A model generated the notes under the pieces. That model had not been told where the DNA came from, did no database searches, and worked only from the letters and a program-made list of their open reading frames with translations. Source: Basidiobolus meristosporus CBS 931.73 (lineage: Eukaryota > Basidiobolomycota > Basidiobolomycetes > Basidiobolales > Basidiobolaceae). Taken from it: a stretch of 64,000 bases of DNA. Position numbers and translations under genes: made by a program. The first letter of the stretch is position 1; each line of letters starts with the position of its first letter. This document shows, in pieces, positions 42,359 through 54,048 of the stretch. The stretch covers positions 1 through 64,000 of the forward strand of contig MCFE01000050.1 of NCBI GenBank assembly GCA_002104905.1. The letters run 5' to 3'.

Positions 42359-45300
42359 ATGCCGAACCTTAACTCTACGCAAGGACCATTGACGGTCCAA
42401 GTAGGTACGTGTTTATTAATGTTCCGTGCGACATCTGTGAACACCGCCTAACTTCTCAATTCAGCTGTCCGAGTTAGACCTGTTCAGCCCAATGAACGTC
42501 TTAAAGGCACTCGCGGAAATACCGAAGTTCTAGCATATACACCAGAAGCCCCCATCGTCAGTGTTATTCCACACAATCGCCAATTTACTTATGATCACGT
42601 CTTCGGCCCGGATGCCGGACAAAGTGATATATATTCCCAAAGTGTCCTACAACTTATGGATAAATTTACTCAAGGTATACCACTACAAATACTTTGGCTT
42701 TCAGTGTTGGTGATATTAATCCCTCTGTTTGATAGGTTTCAATGCCACCATCCTGGCATATGTAAGTCTCTTCGTATCCCTTAGAGGCTAAGAAGGGCTT
42801 TGCTAATCTTGGAACACTCTTCGTAGGGACAAACTTCTTCCGGAAAAACCTTTACCATGGGAACTGGTTCCCGTAGGCATACCAATACCGAAGCCCAAGG
42901 TTAGCACCCATTTTCTAAACGAAACTGTTTCATATACTCAAGGTTTTGTTGGTTAGGAATTATTCCTCGTGCGGTGAGCACTCTGTTCGACGTTCTGAAT
43001 AATTCTCCGGGAAATTATCAAGTTCGGGTATCGTACTTGGAGATCTATAACGAAGAGTTGATTGATCTGTTGGCTGCTTATGAGGGGCTACGTTCTCAAA
43101 TCAATATTCGTGAGGATCCTCGAGGTAACATATATTGGACCGGGGTGAAGGAGGCTGTTGTTCACTCTGCAGATGACGTTCTCAAGTAATCAAGTTTCCG
43201 GTAGTCATTTTTTGCTTCCTCACGTCTAACTCAAAATGCCACTTCAGTTATCTTGAGTGCGGTTCCCTTGCTCGTCAAACCGGTGCCACCGAAATGAATG
43301 AGAAATCTTCTCGTTCGCATGCCATTTTTTCCATCAGTTTGCGCCAAGAAAAGATAGTTGATTCTGACGTGATGAACCCTTCAACTCCGACTTCACCAAC
43401 CTTCGGCAAGAGGCCCACATCTTTAAATGATGGCGACAAGATGGTACTGAATTCCAAATTTCATTTCGTTGATTTGGCAGGCTCCGAAAGAGTACGTATT
43501 GATGTGGGTTGGCATATGTACCCTAGCACAACTTAACCGGAATTCTTTTGCGAGTAGCTTAAGAGAACCAATGCCATCGGTGAACGTGCCAAAGAAGGAA
43601 TCAGTATCAACGCTGGTCTATTAGCCTTAGGAAACGTAATCTCTGCTCTTGGTGACCAATCCAAGAAAACACCACATGTCCCATACAGAGGTAACGGCTT
43701 CTTTTCTTTATTCAAGTAGGGGACATGCTAACCTTCCTTCTATTTAGATTCGAAGCTCACCAGATTGCTTCAAGATTCTCTCGGGGGAAACAGCTATACG
43801 TTGATGATTGCCTGTGTCTCTCCAGTAGAATCTAACCTGAATGAAACTCTTGTATGTTGTCTGGAATCCGTGGCAGTATATAGAGCAGATTGGCTAACAC
43901 TCCTTTTTTAATTGGTGTTGTATAGAATACGCTTCAGTATGCCAATCGGGCAAGAAATATTAAGAACCAGGTTGTCTTAAACTCGGAGCTCTCGGGGGAT
44001 GTCGATTATCTCCGCTCTCTAGTAAGGAAACTCAAGTCAGAGCTCAGATCCATCAAAGGGGAAAGCCGAGTATCGGATGGTAAAGTATTTGTTCCTAGCC
44101 AGAAGTTTGCAGTTGCATTTACTCACATCGTGCTTGTTTTCGCATCGTAGAAATGGGTACAATTTCTCCGGAGCAAGAGAGCGTTATTGCTGCTCTGAAA
44201 ATTCGTACAGAAACCCTTGAGCAAGACCTTCTGCAGGTGGACAATAACTACAACAGCCTATTGCAACACTACAATCAGGCATGCTTCGACCTAGCTAAGC
44301 TACGAGCTGAACACCAGCAACTTAAGAAGCGCATAGCTCGTGAAAAAGATGCATCCGATGACTTCCAAAAAGATGTGGAACCGATCATTGAAGAGTACGA
44401 GAAATACATCGAGACTTTGGAGGGTCAACTTCAGGATGCCCGTTTCACAGCTGAGAATGCTGAGATTAATGTCCGCGTTAGCCTGACTAAATTGAAAGCT
44501 GCGCAATCCGAGAATGAGCTGAATGAGGTTACTCTGGCCGAATTGAAAGCCCAGCTAGCTCATGTTGAAGATGAATACGCAGATGCCGTAGAGCAGATCG
44601 AGGACTTGAAAAACCGGATCATTGAGACCAGGAAGATTCAGTCTGAAGGTGTCCAGGGTATTGATGATTATTTGAAAACGATCGAGGAGCTTCAGCAAAA
44701 GCTTGAACAATCCGAGAGAGTCGAAAAGGAGCATCAACTGAAAGTGGAAGAGCTTGAGGAGAAGCTAAGCCAATCAATCCAACAGGCACAAGAAAGTGCC
44801 CGTTTGGCCGAATCCCTACTGGTACAGCTGAACGAATCCAAAAGCCGCATTGAAGCTTTGGAAAAAGATTTATCGGAGGTGCAAGTTCCTGAGGATTATT
44901 CCAAAAAGCTACAGGAGGCGGAAAACCGCAATCAGAGCTACGTCAAAGAGATCCACGAGCTTGAGGATGCGCTAGCACAAGCCAAGCACGACTCGATTCA
45001 AGTGCGAAGCGAACCGGCTGAAGTGGAGAAATTGACGAGTGAGATGACAAGCCTTAAAGAGGTTATCGACGCACTCGAAGCAGATAAACTGGAACTTAAT
45101 GCAGTCATCCAAACGCTAAACGCGGAGAAATGTCAACGCGATCAAGACCACCAAGCGAGTGAACAAAGAATCACAGGCCTAGAAGCAACGATCACTTCCT
45201 TAGAGAATGAGAAAGCTTCATTGGAGGATGCCAAGCAGAAGTTGGAAAAAGATTTAGCAGCGCTGAACTCGGATCACCAACGCTCTGAGGCATTCAGTAG

Positions 45301-46840
45301 CCAGATACAATCATTGGAAAGCACCATTGATGAACTGACCAAGCAAAATGAGGATTATCGAAACTCTATGGCGACATTGGAGAAGACCAACGAGCAGCTC
45401 AAATCAAAGATGGAGGAGGAGCTCACTCTGACAAGAGATAATAGCGCTCATGAGATTGAAGAATTTAAAGCACAGATTGTGTCTTTGGAAGCTTTGGTTG
45501 CCTCAACGAACTCCGAGAAGGAGAAGCTGGCCTCGATTGTTACCAAACTTGAGGAATCTCAAAAGGCATTGGAGCAAGATCTAAACAGCCGCATTGAGGT
45601 CAGCCATACCGAGTCCCAGGAGAAAGAAGGCTCTTTAAGTGAGCGTATAGCCGCTCTGGAGAGCATTCAAAAAACCCTCGAGGACAGCAACAAGGCCTAT
45701 AGTGAAGACATCAAGACTATGGAGCAATACATTGGAGAACTCGACGAGAAAAACCGAAACCTCGCTGAAGAGATTATTCAGCTACGGTACAAGTCGGAGA
45801 GTGGTGTGAGCGAAGAGGAGATGAACATATTGGTGGCCCAGATTGAGGAGCTAAACTTAACCAATGAGGCACTTCACCAGCGCCTGTCTCTCACAGATGA
45901 GCAAGCCTCAAACTACGTGAAGCTTAGTTCGGAAGTGAAAGACCTGACTGACCTCATAAATCAGCTGGAAAAAGAGAACAAAGACCTTAGCGCTGGAAAC
46001 GTCAAGTACTCTCAGAATATCTCTGAACTGGAAGCTCAGGTAGCTGAATTGAGGCAACATCCAGCCAAATCCATCTCACCCGAATCACCCCCCACACCAT
46101 CACCCCGGTCTTTTTTCTCGGAGGCGACCTTTGATCAACGTCAATCAACCGGCGGGGACGTAGATCAAATGGTCGCGACCCTCCGCACCAAACTTTCGGA
46201 GAATGAAAGTATCATCGAGCAGCAGACTAAACTAATCAAGAAGCAGGAGGAGAAAATTGGCGATCTCGAGCGTAAAATCCTCGATGTCAATCAAGAATTG
46301 AATCGTCCAGTCTCCTGCAAGAACATCGATGCGTCTGCTGTCTCTCCACCGCCGGTCCCCCCTCCATCCATCCCACCACCCATTTTAGCCACTGACATTC
46401 TTCAGAGTGACTCTGCTGCTCTTTCATCGACCCCACCTTCTCCAAAGCCCTCCAGGGCCCAATCGCCACCAGTGACTCAGGACAAGAATGAAACACTGAC
46501 GCTTCGTTCGAAGGTAGTTGGTCTGGAGAAGGATTTGGAAGTCCACGTGCAGACCATTGGAAACTTGGAGCAAACGCTGTCAGAGAGTGAAGCACGTCAA
46601 AACGAACTCCAAGCCACTATCAATGATTTGCAGAAGAATGTTGGAGACCATGTGGCGCAGAACGAGAAACTAGGTAGATCCATTGACGAGTTGAAGATGA
46701 AGGTCGAGAGCGCTCGCAAGGAGTTGGAGCAAGAGCGTGCCAAAGGAGACAGTCTGGCTCAGAGGAATACCATGCTGGAAGCAAGAATTGAGGAATTGCT
46801 CGTGGAGGCGAGGAAGAAGAGCAAATTCCTGTGTTTCTGA
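42359..46840 (+). CDS. kinesin with long coiled-coil tail (kinesin-4-like)
   Basis: Ten exons (42359-42404, 42465-42674, 42736-42761, 42827-42899, 42957-43185, 43248-43491, 43558-43690, 43748-43851, 43926-44079, 44151-46840) join to 1,302 residues. The N-terminal motor has AVRVRP, P-loop GQTSSGKT (residues 95-102), switch [12 protein letters not shown] and switch II DLAGSER. It ends with [19 protein letters not shown]. The last exon alone encodes about 896 residues of nearly continuous heptad-repeat coiled coil ([16 protein letters not shown] and many similar). It is interrupted by a proline-rich segment ([13 protein letters not shown]) near the C-terminus. The motor at the N-terminus means plus-end directed movement. 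The motor-neck resembles kinesin-4/KIF21 proteins, but the subfamily is not certain. No C-terminal cargo domain is recognisable. The motor half has nine short introns while the tail has none. Confidence 0.88.
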
Positions 46841-47002
46841 GTCCACTCTTGCCATTCACCCGTTGATAATTTTGATGTTTTTGTAATCGTAATTTTTAGA
46901 ACCGGATTTAATCCCTGTACCTACGACCTACGCTATGACCTACACAGTTTAACTAATCCACCACATACTTGTCATGGCTGGACTCAGTGCCCAGATATTT
47001 GT

Positions 47003-47215
47003 TTACCCACCAACAATCCCCATCGCCATCACTCTGCTTTCTTGAAATAAACGAGTCTTCCCAGATGGGATGCCCCAGCCAAACCAAAGCAACCTAACCA
47101 GATAAGGATTGGCCGAATGTGAAGTCATTCTAGAACGTATGACAATAGTATGAGCCGCAATGCCCAAAAATAGCCCCGGCATCATGGTTGCGTATCCGCC
47201 GCGAATTCCATTCAT
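47003..47215 (-). CDS. hypothetical small protein (70 residues)
   Basis: A short frame starts MNGIRGGYATMMPGLFLGI and contains one hydrophobic segment near its start, then a basic region. I do not recognise the family. It lies in the spacer between the kinesin and BSD2-like stops. It could be a small mitochondrial or membrane protein or a chance frame. The remainder of 46841-47578 holds nothing I can support. Confidence 0.25.
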   Translation of the reverse strand: MNGIRGGYATMMPGLFLGIAAHTIVIRSRMTSHSANPYLVRLLWFGWGIPSGKTRLFQESRVMAMGIVGG

Positions 47216-47578
47216 CCTACATGATGACAATGACTTGCTGGATTTAGGAAATCTATGATTACAAGGGAGATGACAAGTGTCACGAAGGAAATTTTATTTA
47301 TTTGATTTGATGGGAACAGTCACCTGCCGATGAAGCCGAGCATGGGAGGGGGGTTGGTGGGCTTTCAATTTTATTGATCCGCTTTCCAGTGGGGCAAGAG
47401 TACAGAGGGGGATGCTAAAGCTTTCCTTATTAGCAGTCTCGATATGTTGTAGAGGATAGACTAGTACTGTGTGGAGATTATTGGATGAAAAGACCTGAAA
47501 AACTTTAACAACATGCTTGGGTTTCCAATAAAGTTCGGCTCATAGTTTATAATAATGAAAGATACTAGACGGTTCGAT

Positions 47579-48633
47579 TTACACAGTGCCTTCAGGTGTG
47601 GCGAGCATGACAGCCTCAAGCTTGCGTACTCGAATGTACTCAGATGTGGACCGGATGATCAAGAACCATCCAAGGATCATCATGAGGTAGGAGAGCCACA
47701 CACTGTGGAGTGGCCCGTCTTCCTGTGGCTCTTCCGAATCTATATCGCCCACTTGTGGTGTTCGTAGGTAAAAACCGAATTGAACCAGGGTAAATCCGAG
47801 ACCAGCAGTAGACCCGTTCTAGATGTTTCGCGCATAATCAGTAAAATGTCCATCTTGGTGATTGTCTTGGAGTGCTTACCTTTGAAGCATGTGAAGTGTG
47901 GAGCAGGTAGGTCAACAAGAATCCAACAAACTGGAAGCACATTGATACTAAGGAGGGATTAGGAGAGGTCAAATCATGGAGTGTATCGAATCCACTTACC
48001 AAGCATACTCCATAAGAATGAGAAAATGTTACCGACTGGTAATCCCTCTACGAAATACTCGTCTCCTGATGGAGCGATCAGGGCATTACCATAGTATGCT
48101 GGTGCGGAATCCCGAGAGGCTTCTTCGTAGCTCTATATTACCTCGTAGTTAGCAAAGAGTATAAACACGGGTATTATCTTTTAAATGAAGGTCTTTACCG
48201 GCAAGTTTTCAGTTTTGGTTGACTCAGTCGATGGCTTGGCTGGGATGTTGGCAAACACGCCATCATTCGAGACGGGAAGAATAGCAGGGTGGTCATGTCT
48301 ACTGGCGCTTTGGGCTTCAGAAGAAGAGGGGGTTTGAGGTTGCTCGTTAACAGCAATCTCTATTGCGTCCACTTGGGAATTATGTGAAGTAGAAGGAGTG
48401 ATTTCATGTGAAGGAGGCTCCGCGATTTCTTCAGCATCTATCTCATGCTCTTCATTATCTCTATGCTCATCGTGAATTAGAGTAGAATTCTCGGAAGTAG
48501 AGGCTTCTGTGTCATCCAATTCCTGAGTTGGAATCTGAAGATTGGAAAGGATTAGTTCACTGCACACATCCGGCAGGAAGGAAAGGGGACTAACTTGCTG
48601 ATATTTCTCGGGTTTCGTCTGCTTTGGAGCCAT
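47579..48633 (-). CDS. BSD2/NDFIP-type ubiquitin-ligase adaptor membrane protein
   Basis: Four exons on the minus strand (48633-48199, 48132-48000, 47947-47880, 47818-47579) give 291 residues. The N-terminal 150 residues are acidic and Ser/Pro-rich. The conserved domain starts with EYFVEGLPVGNIFSFLWSML, which is characteristic of BSD2 and NDFIP1/2. It has three membrane helices: GNIFSFLWSMLVSMCFQFVG, the segment after STAGLGFTLVQFGFYL, and VWLSYLMMILGWFLIIRS. These proteins sit in Golgi and endosome membranes and recruit Rsp5/NEDD4 ligases to cargo such as metal transporters. A canonical PPxY motif is not visible, but APAYYGN is close to one. Exon phases are consistent throughout. Confidence 0.83.
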
Positions 48634-50109
48634 ATATGGGTTGGGGGTTTAGTTATGCGCTGGACAAGTAAAAAAATGTATATGTGAGAGAAGGGACAAG
48701 GAAAGGATTAGAAACAAGACGGTCAAAAAAGATGAAACAGATACAGAAAGTGTAAAGAGATAAGAAAATTTCCTACCGCAGAGGGGACCACCCGACATTT
48801 ATGGACGCCAAATCAAGCTTGACTGTTGATTGGATCACCCATTTCAGTACCCCGATCTTCATTCCAGAAATACCTCTCGGACACTCGGCCAGTCGCCTCA
48901 TAGAGCTACAGAGATGAATCAGGAGAGATTAGTAATAATTCAAAATGATTCAATAGTCCCTCCGCCAACATTCGTATGGAGATTAAGCCGTGGAATATTC
49001 TGAGCCATCCGAAAAACATCGATATTTCCGCAGAATTCCTTCACCATACCGACGGACGCGGTGTAAGTTTTAATGCATGCATAAGACATTGTTCTGATGG
49101 ATGAAGCATCTGGTTCCACGGTGCCACTAGCCATCTTGGCGTCCCAAACTGGACATCCATCAACAAACGTTAGATTAGCCGGATTCATGGAAATGGTTAT
49201 ATTTGGCGTGGCTATTTCATGGATTTCATGGATTGCGTGGATTTCCTCGATTTCCTTGATATACTCATACAAGTTTCATCAAGTTTCTGTATCTATCCTG
49301 TTCCCATGGCCAAAACAAGAAAAGGGAAGTACCCAGAACTTTAATTCTGTGCATACATTGTTGTTTCTGTCTGTATGCCGTTGATATGCCACTGATATGT
49401 CGTTGGGAATAATACATGAATTGTTATCTATTGCTCCATAGCCGGGTTTCTCAACAACCCAATCCAACTGCCCCTCAACCTTCTATAGCAACTACTGTTT
49501 GTGTGTAGTTGAATGCGTAATCTCCAAGAGACGAGAACATTGAGGCGTTGAACACTCGTAGCTGTAAGGCCTTCAACTTAGGCCTCCAAGAGTTTTCACA
49601 GAGTTTCTACTTCAGGAAATATTAAAATCTACGCAACTCGCCTCCAAAACCCAAAAATATTCGTGGACTTGTCGTCAAGCTTAGCTGAGAGCTGCCGGGC
49701 CTTGACTAAATAGCCCCAGTCTCTGTTTAATGGACCCAACTTGGATTCTGTCCTCCGCACAACCAGTTTAAAGCAAAACAAGTTGATATGGGTGAAGCTT
49801 GCCCATCAACTTGGCTGGACTACTTGAAGTAAAGAGCCATGTGACACTCGAGATCACCTCGTATCACTACCTCTCCTATAGTTGATTAAATGACTTGCCT
49901 CTTTGTACTAGGAATCGGTTGCCTACGCTTGCGATATCAAAATAGAAATTGGCTTGATGCTTTCTCTCAAATCTGGTAATATCCAGACAATAAGCTTTTT
50001 TATTGTATTCAAAAATGAACTTGATGTTGAAGTGACAATGCGAAAGAATGTACATTGTTGGTCAGATAAAGTGGAATCAGAGTGATGTGACGACTTGAGC
50101 AGTTTCTGG
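48634..50109. other. intergenic region, no gene supported
   Basis: This is the 1.5 kb spacer between the BSD2-like gene and IF-3. A frame at 48940-49272 (minus) of 110 residues has a low-complexity start (EIHAIHEIHEIA) and no domain I know. It is more likely chance or a decayed fragment than a gene. Confidence 0.4.
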
Positions 50110-50820
50110 TCAATGATTTTCAGTTGGCTTTTTCTTGTCTGACTTCTTGTGGAATATCATTAGGGTATTCCTTCCGTGATTGACTGGCCCTTTAACCAAC
50201 GTTCCATGTTCTTCAAGGCTATCAATGATTCCGGTTATCAGCTCGGATTTATGGTCTCGGTCGTTTCTGAGTGACCCCTTGTTGGAAATAACTACTTGAA
50301 GACGGTTACCCTTTTCTAATATCTCGCTAGCTTTCTTGAGCTTATGCTCCAAATCGTGGATAGAGACGCTAGCTCCGATTTGGACTTCCTTCAAAACCGC
50401 CTCGGGTGAGGTTTTACTCTTCAACTTGGCTTCCTTCTTCTTTTCATAGAGCTGCTTTTTTGACACTATGCGACAAATGGGCGGTTTGGAGGTGGGGTCC
50501 ACCTCAACCAGAAAGTACGATTCTCTATCGATTCCTTGCAATGCTTGCTCTTTAGTCACAATCCCTTGCATTTTACCCGTCTCATCGATGAACTGGATAA
50601 AATTGGAATCTATCTCTTCATCACGACGAGGTCGATTCTCTTTTGGTGCTAGGGTAGGAGACACCGAGCTCAAATTACGGGAGAATACAGGAATTCCAGC
50701 AGGAAGGCCTCGAGGTGAACGCACGGCAGAATTGCAGAGGGGGCGAGAGAAGCTCGCTAGTACATATGGTTTAGTACCGAGTACACGAAGCAGTGGGGCA
50801 ATGTTCATTACTATTCTCAA
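50110..50820 (-). CDS. mitochondrial translation initiation factor IF-3
   Basis: This intronless gene encodes 236 residues. The N-terminus is Arg/Ser-rich without acidic residues (MRIVMNIAPLLRVLGTKPYV) and continues to about residue 60, fitting mitochondrial import. The N-terminal IF3 domain has FIDETGKMQGIVTKEQALQG. The linker is basic (KKQLYEKKKEAKLKSKTS), and the C-terminal domain has KEVQIGASVSIHDLEHKLKK and GNRLQVVIS. IF-3 binds the small mitochondrial ribosomal subunit and prevents early joining of the large one. Met5 is an alternative start. Fungal IF-3 homologues are often diverged, and this one is fairly clear. Confidence 0.85.
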   Translation of the reverse strand: MRIVMNIAPLLRVLGTKPYVLASFSRPLCNSAVRSPRGLPAGIPVFSRNLSSVSPTLAPKENRPRRDEEIDSNFIQFIDETGKMQGIVTKEQALQGIDRESYFLVEVDPTSKPPICRIVSKKQLYEKKKEAKLKSKTSPEAVLKEVQIGASVSIHDLEHKLKKASEILEKGNRLQVVISNKGSLRNDRDHKSELITGIIDSLEEHGTLVKGPVNHGRNTLMIFHKKSDKKKPTENH

Positions 50821-51113
50821 GAGGAGGTTACGTAGAGTACCTACTTAATTTTTCGTGGACTACTTTGTAAACTTGATGACCTTATCACATGATCCCTCCT
50901 TAGGATCTAGGAGCATTCAAGCCATCTAAACGAATCCTTCATAAAAATTGCAATTAAACTTGCGATCCACATTGCTCGAGACCATCTCTTTGAAAAGAAC
51001 AAGCGTATGGAAAGCTCAATGAAATAAAAATTCCGATAATTTCTCAGCAGTCACAATTTACTTAAAAAAAATCCCTCAAGTGAAAAAGTCACCTCACTTG
51101 GAAGAATATAGAG
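50821..51113. other. divergent promoter region
   Basis: The short AT-rich spacer between the divergent IF-3 and small basic protein genes holds no gene. Confidence 0.4.
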
Positions 51114-51872
51114 ATGGCAAAGAGAAAGCAGAGAGTGCAGAAGGTAATCGTAGATTCTAAACAAGCACAACACAACCGAATAGGCTTATTCACCTCCGAT
51201 TAGGCTAAAAATGATCCTGTAGAGGTGGTAGAGGCGCCCGTAGAGGATGATAGCGAAGTAAAATTTTCGATATGCCTGACAATTCCTTCATTTTCCTGTA
51301 CCAACATCGTTTTACTTTTACTATAAGGATGTCGAACCTACTCCTTTGGATGTGGAGAGTGATCAGGAAGTAGAGGTAGAACCAGAAGTGGAGCCTCCAA
51401 AGAAGAAAGGAAAGAAGGGAAAGAAATTTGCTGATCAGGTAGTTTTCCCTGTTTGTTTGATACGGCCACATGTCCAACCATGTTTACTTACTTGGTAAAC
51501 CCTGACTATAGTCAACCATGCTCAGCCTGATAGATCAAATAGCCGATGTTCAAGACGAGAAAATCGACAGGAAGCTGAAGAAGGAGGTCATTTCATGCCA
51601 ACTTCGTATTATTAACTTCATATCCTTGACTGAAACTCTTTTCCCTTATGAATGTAAAACAGGCGGAAATTCTGAATCACATAGAAAAGAAAGAGAGAGA
51701 ATCCGATTCGAAGCAAAAGTTAAAGAAAGAGAAACTTGTAAGTTTGTGATGCTCCGAACATTTTTTGGTGATAAATATTGAACGTTGCTTTCAGGAAATG
51801 ATGAAGCAGCAGCTCAAGCAAGGAAAACTGTTGAAAAAGCAACAAAAGAAGAAGCAGAAGAAGGCTGCCTAA
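51114..51872 (+). CDS. small lysine-rich protein, unknown function
   Basis: Six short exons (51114-51143, 51204-51257, 51328-51438, 51512-51586, 51663-51737, 51795-51872) join to 140 residues. All five introns are in phase 0, so every exon codes for a whole number of residues. The protein starts MAKRKQRVQKAKNDP and has an acidic middle (EVVEAPVEDDSEDVEPTPLD). A short helix follows (STMLSLIDQIADVQDEKIDR), and it ends with a very basic coiled-coil-like tail (KQQLKQGKLLKKQQKKKQKK). I do not recognise the family. The composition resembles nucleolar ribosome-assembly factors, which is only a guess. The exons are inferred from GT-AG sites and open frames; the consistent phases support the model. 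Confidence 0.6.
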
Positions 51873-52098
51873 ACCACAGGTATGGCTATTTCAGTGGTGG
51901 TTCAACGAACACCCGGTTAACTGGATTGATTTAGTCGTCGAGCGAAACCCCAAAGGCCAAGAAAAGAGTCTCATTTGCCTAGTTCACTGGTTGATAAATT
52001 TTGCCTAAATACGTTAATCAATAGAATAAATGAAGCACATCATACACTGCAGTTGGGAGTATTTTATTAAGCTTCGGATAGATATTAGATTTCTATAA
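51873..52098. other. convergent spacer
   Basis: 3' ends of the small basic protein and the PDCD2-like gene. I see no extra gene. Confidence 0.4.
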
Positions 52099-53712
52099 TT
52101 AATTTTCGTATTGAACAAGTGCAACCTCTTCATAGTAGCCAAGGTCGGTAGAGGTGGTGTCGACGTCGGTCACGCCACCATGACAATCTTTCCCGCAAGA
52201 AAACACCATGATGGTGCCCCACTCCATTCCTAGATCGAACTTGTGGATCACGCCGTCACCGAGCTTCCTCATTTCCTCTTGGTTAAGATCCAGGTTAAAG
52301 GGGCTGTTCTCCGAAAACTTCTCGGTTGGTAGTTCGGAGAGTATGTTTGGCATCAGCTGGAATTCAAACACTCTCTCGCTGCTGCAATGTGGGCATTTCG
52401 GTACCTTGTGTGAGGAATAGTTGAGTGATTTTGGATTGCCAGAGGTGAGCAGGCCGGCGACCGTATCGCGATTTGTGTATAGCAATGGGTTGCCAGAAAA
52501 TTCATATCTCACGCATTGCTCGGGATACTCAGACACCACTTCGGTAAATCTCTTGAATGCCTTGTCGTAGCCCTTGGGCTTCCAGGATTTTTCGTAGGTT
52601 TCACCCTGCCAGGTTCCAGCATCCTCACCTTCCTCATCCAAGTCCTCTTGCACAAGATATTTGGAGTATTTTGAGAGATCGATCTTGGCACTGGGATCCT
52701 CCAGAACCTCCTCATCAATGTACAGATACTGAGCGGGGAATGCTGGAATCGATTTAAACCAAGCATTGGACTCTGCTGGTAGCAACGGAAAACTTAGCCA
52801 GTGATTAGGTGACTCGACAACCGGAAGGACTTTACCTGAAGCTGAAGGGGCGGTGTCGGTCTGGCTCGATTCCTCTACACTCTGTGCTTCATGATCGGCT
52901 TCCACACTTGGGGGATCACTGATCTTGAGTTCTTCGATATTGGGCAGCTCCGCATCAGCCTAACGTGAGCGCAATTAGTGTCGTTATCACACACCGTTTG
53001 TCAGCCAAACGACTACCAACCGAGAAAGGATTATCAAATGATCCAAATCCTCCACCAAATATCATGGAGCCGATATTGCTTGGAGCGGCGGCTGCTGGCT
53101 TGGCCTTGTTTTTCTTGGCCTCTTTTTGCTTCAGCTTTTGGATATAGCTCTCGTCTACCAGATGCCCGCGAAATACTCGGAAACTACGAAATTATGATAT
53201 ATTCGAGCAATAATAAGGTGAAAAGCGAGCATACCTTCCGGGCTTTTGCATGCATTTTCTCTTGTTGCAACCCCAGACATACATAACTCGATGGAAAGCA
53301 GACCAATCGAGCGGCACATATGCTTGAAGAAGTAGGAACATTGGATCTTTGCAACACTGACAAACTGCTGTATCTACTGGAGCCGGGCTACTGCTGTCCA
53401 GCCAAACCTGAAAGATTACCCCGAGCCGGTGAGTGGTGTATACTCGGAAAGTAAAGTGGTGAAAGAACATACCGGTCTGCCCCCAATTTTTGTCGTGTAA
53501 GCATCAGTATCAAGGCTTTCGGGCAATGCACCATCGGGAAAACCAAGCAGTGTAGGTTGTTTGGGCTTTTCTTTTTTGTGTTCCTTCTGTTTGCCCTTGG
53601 GGGTTTGAGTCTTCGTCCTGTTACTCTTAACCGATTTGTTGGGCGTATCAAGCGGAGTTTTCGCCTGGTTAGGCTTCTTTGGTGTGGAGCTGGCTTTGTT
53701 GGCGTTAGACAT
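52099..53712 (-). CDS. PDCD2/TSR4-like ribosome biogenesis protein
   Basis: Four exons on the minus strand (53712-53473, 53407-53235, 53183-52991, 52959-52099) give 488 residues. The N-terminal part is basic (about residues 1-55), then LGFPDGALPESLDTDAYTTK and IGGRPVWL mark the PDCD2 N-terminal domain. The cysteine cluster CQCCKDPMFLLLQAYVPLDW and VWGCNKRKC follows. The C-terminal PDCD2 domain has KCPHCSSERVFEFQLMPNIL and MEWGTIMVFSCGKDC. Yeast Tsr4 and animal PDCD2 are dedicated chaperones of ribosomal protein uS5 (Rps2). The protein is longer than yeast Tsr4 because of the N-terminal tail and a Ser/Glu-rich middle. Exon 3 ends with a GT donor in phase 0 (TGT|GTGATA), the weakest junction. 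ZNF277-type proteins also bind uS5 in animals, so two uS5-related genes lie in this window. Confidence 0.85.
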
Positions 53713-54048
53713 AGTATCTACAAGCAAGATTCTCCTGCAACGCTGAGACCCAAATACTCTGGGAAAAAGAAACAAAAAATGAAAGCATCTCCTCGATATA
53801 TGCATCTCCTCAAAAAAGAGCCAATGTCAAGCAACACTGAATTAACCATTTCGTTCAGGGATTTAAACACCTTTCACTAGATATGGAAATTCTTAATTGA
53901 TATCTACGATTTCCAATAGCTTTGTTTACAGCAAACAAATGAATTCTGTTTTCTTCAATAGTAACGTTATTTACGACGTTATCGGTGCGCATCATATCTT
54001 AGGTTGCATTTCTTTTCTATTCGCTTCAAACACAAAGTACTGAGAGTA
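53713..54048. other. divergent promoter region
   Basis: This is the spacer between the divergent PDCD2-like and CDC27 genes. No gene is seen. Confidence 0.4.

Noticed and set aside
48940-49272. 110-residue minus-strand frame
   Set aside because: Low-complexity start from a GGATTTC-type repeat, no domain, no promoter-like context; chance or decayed fragment is more likely.
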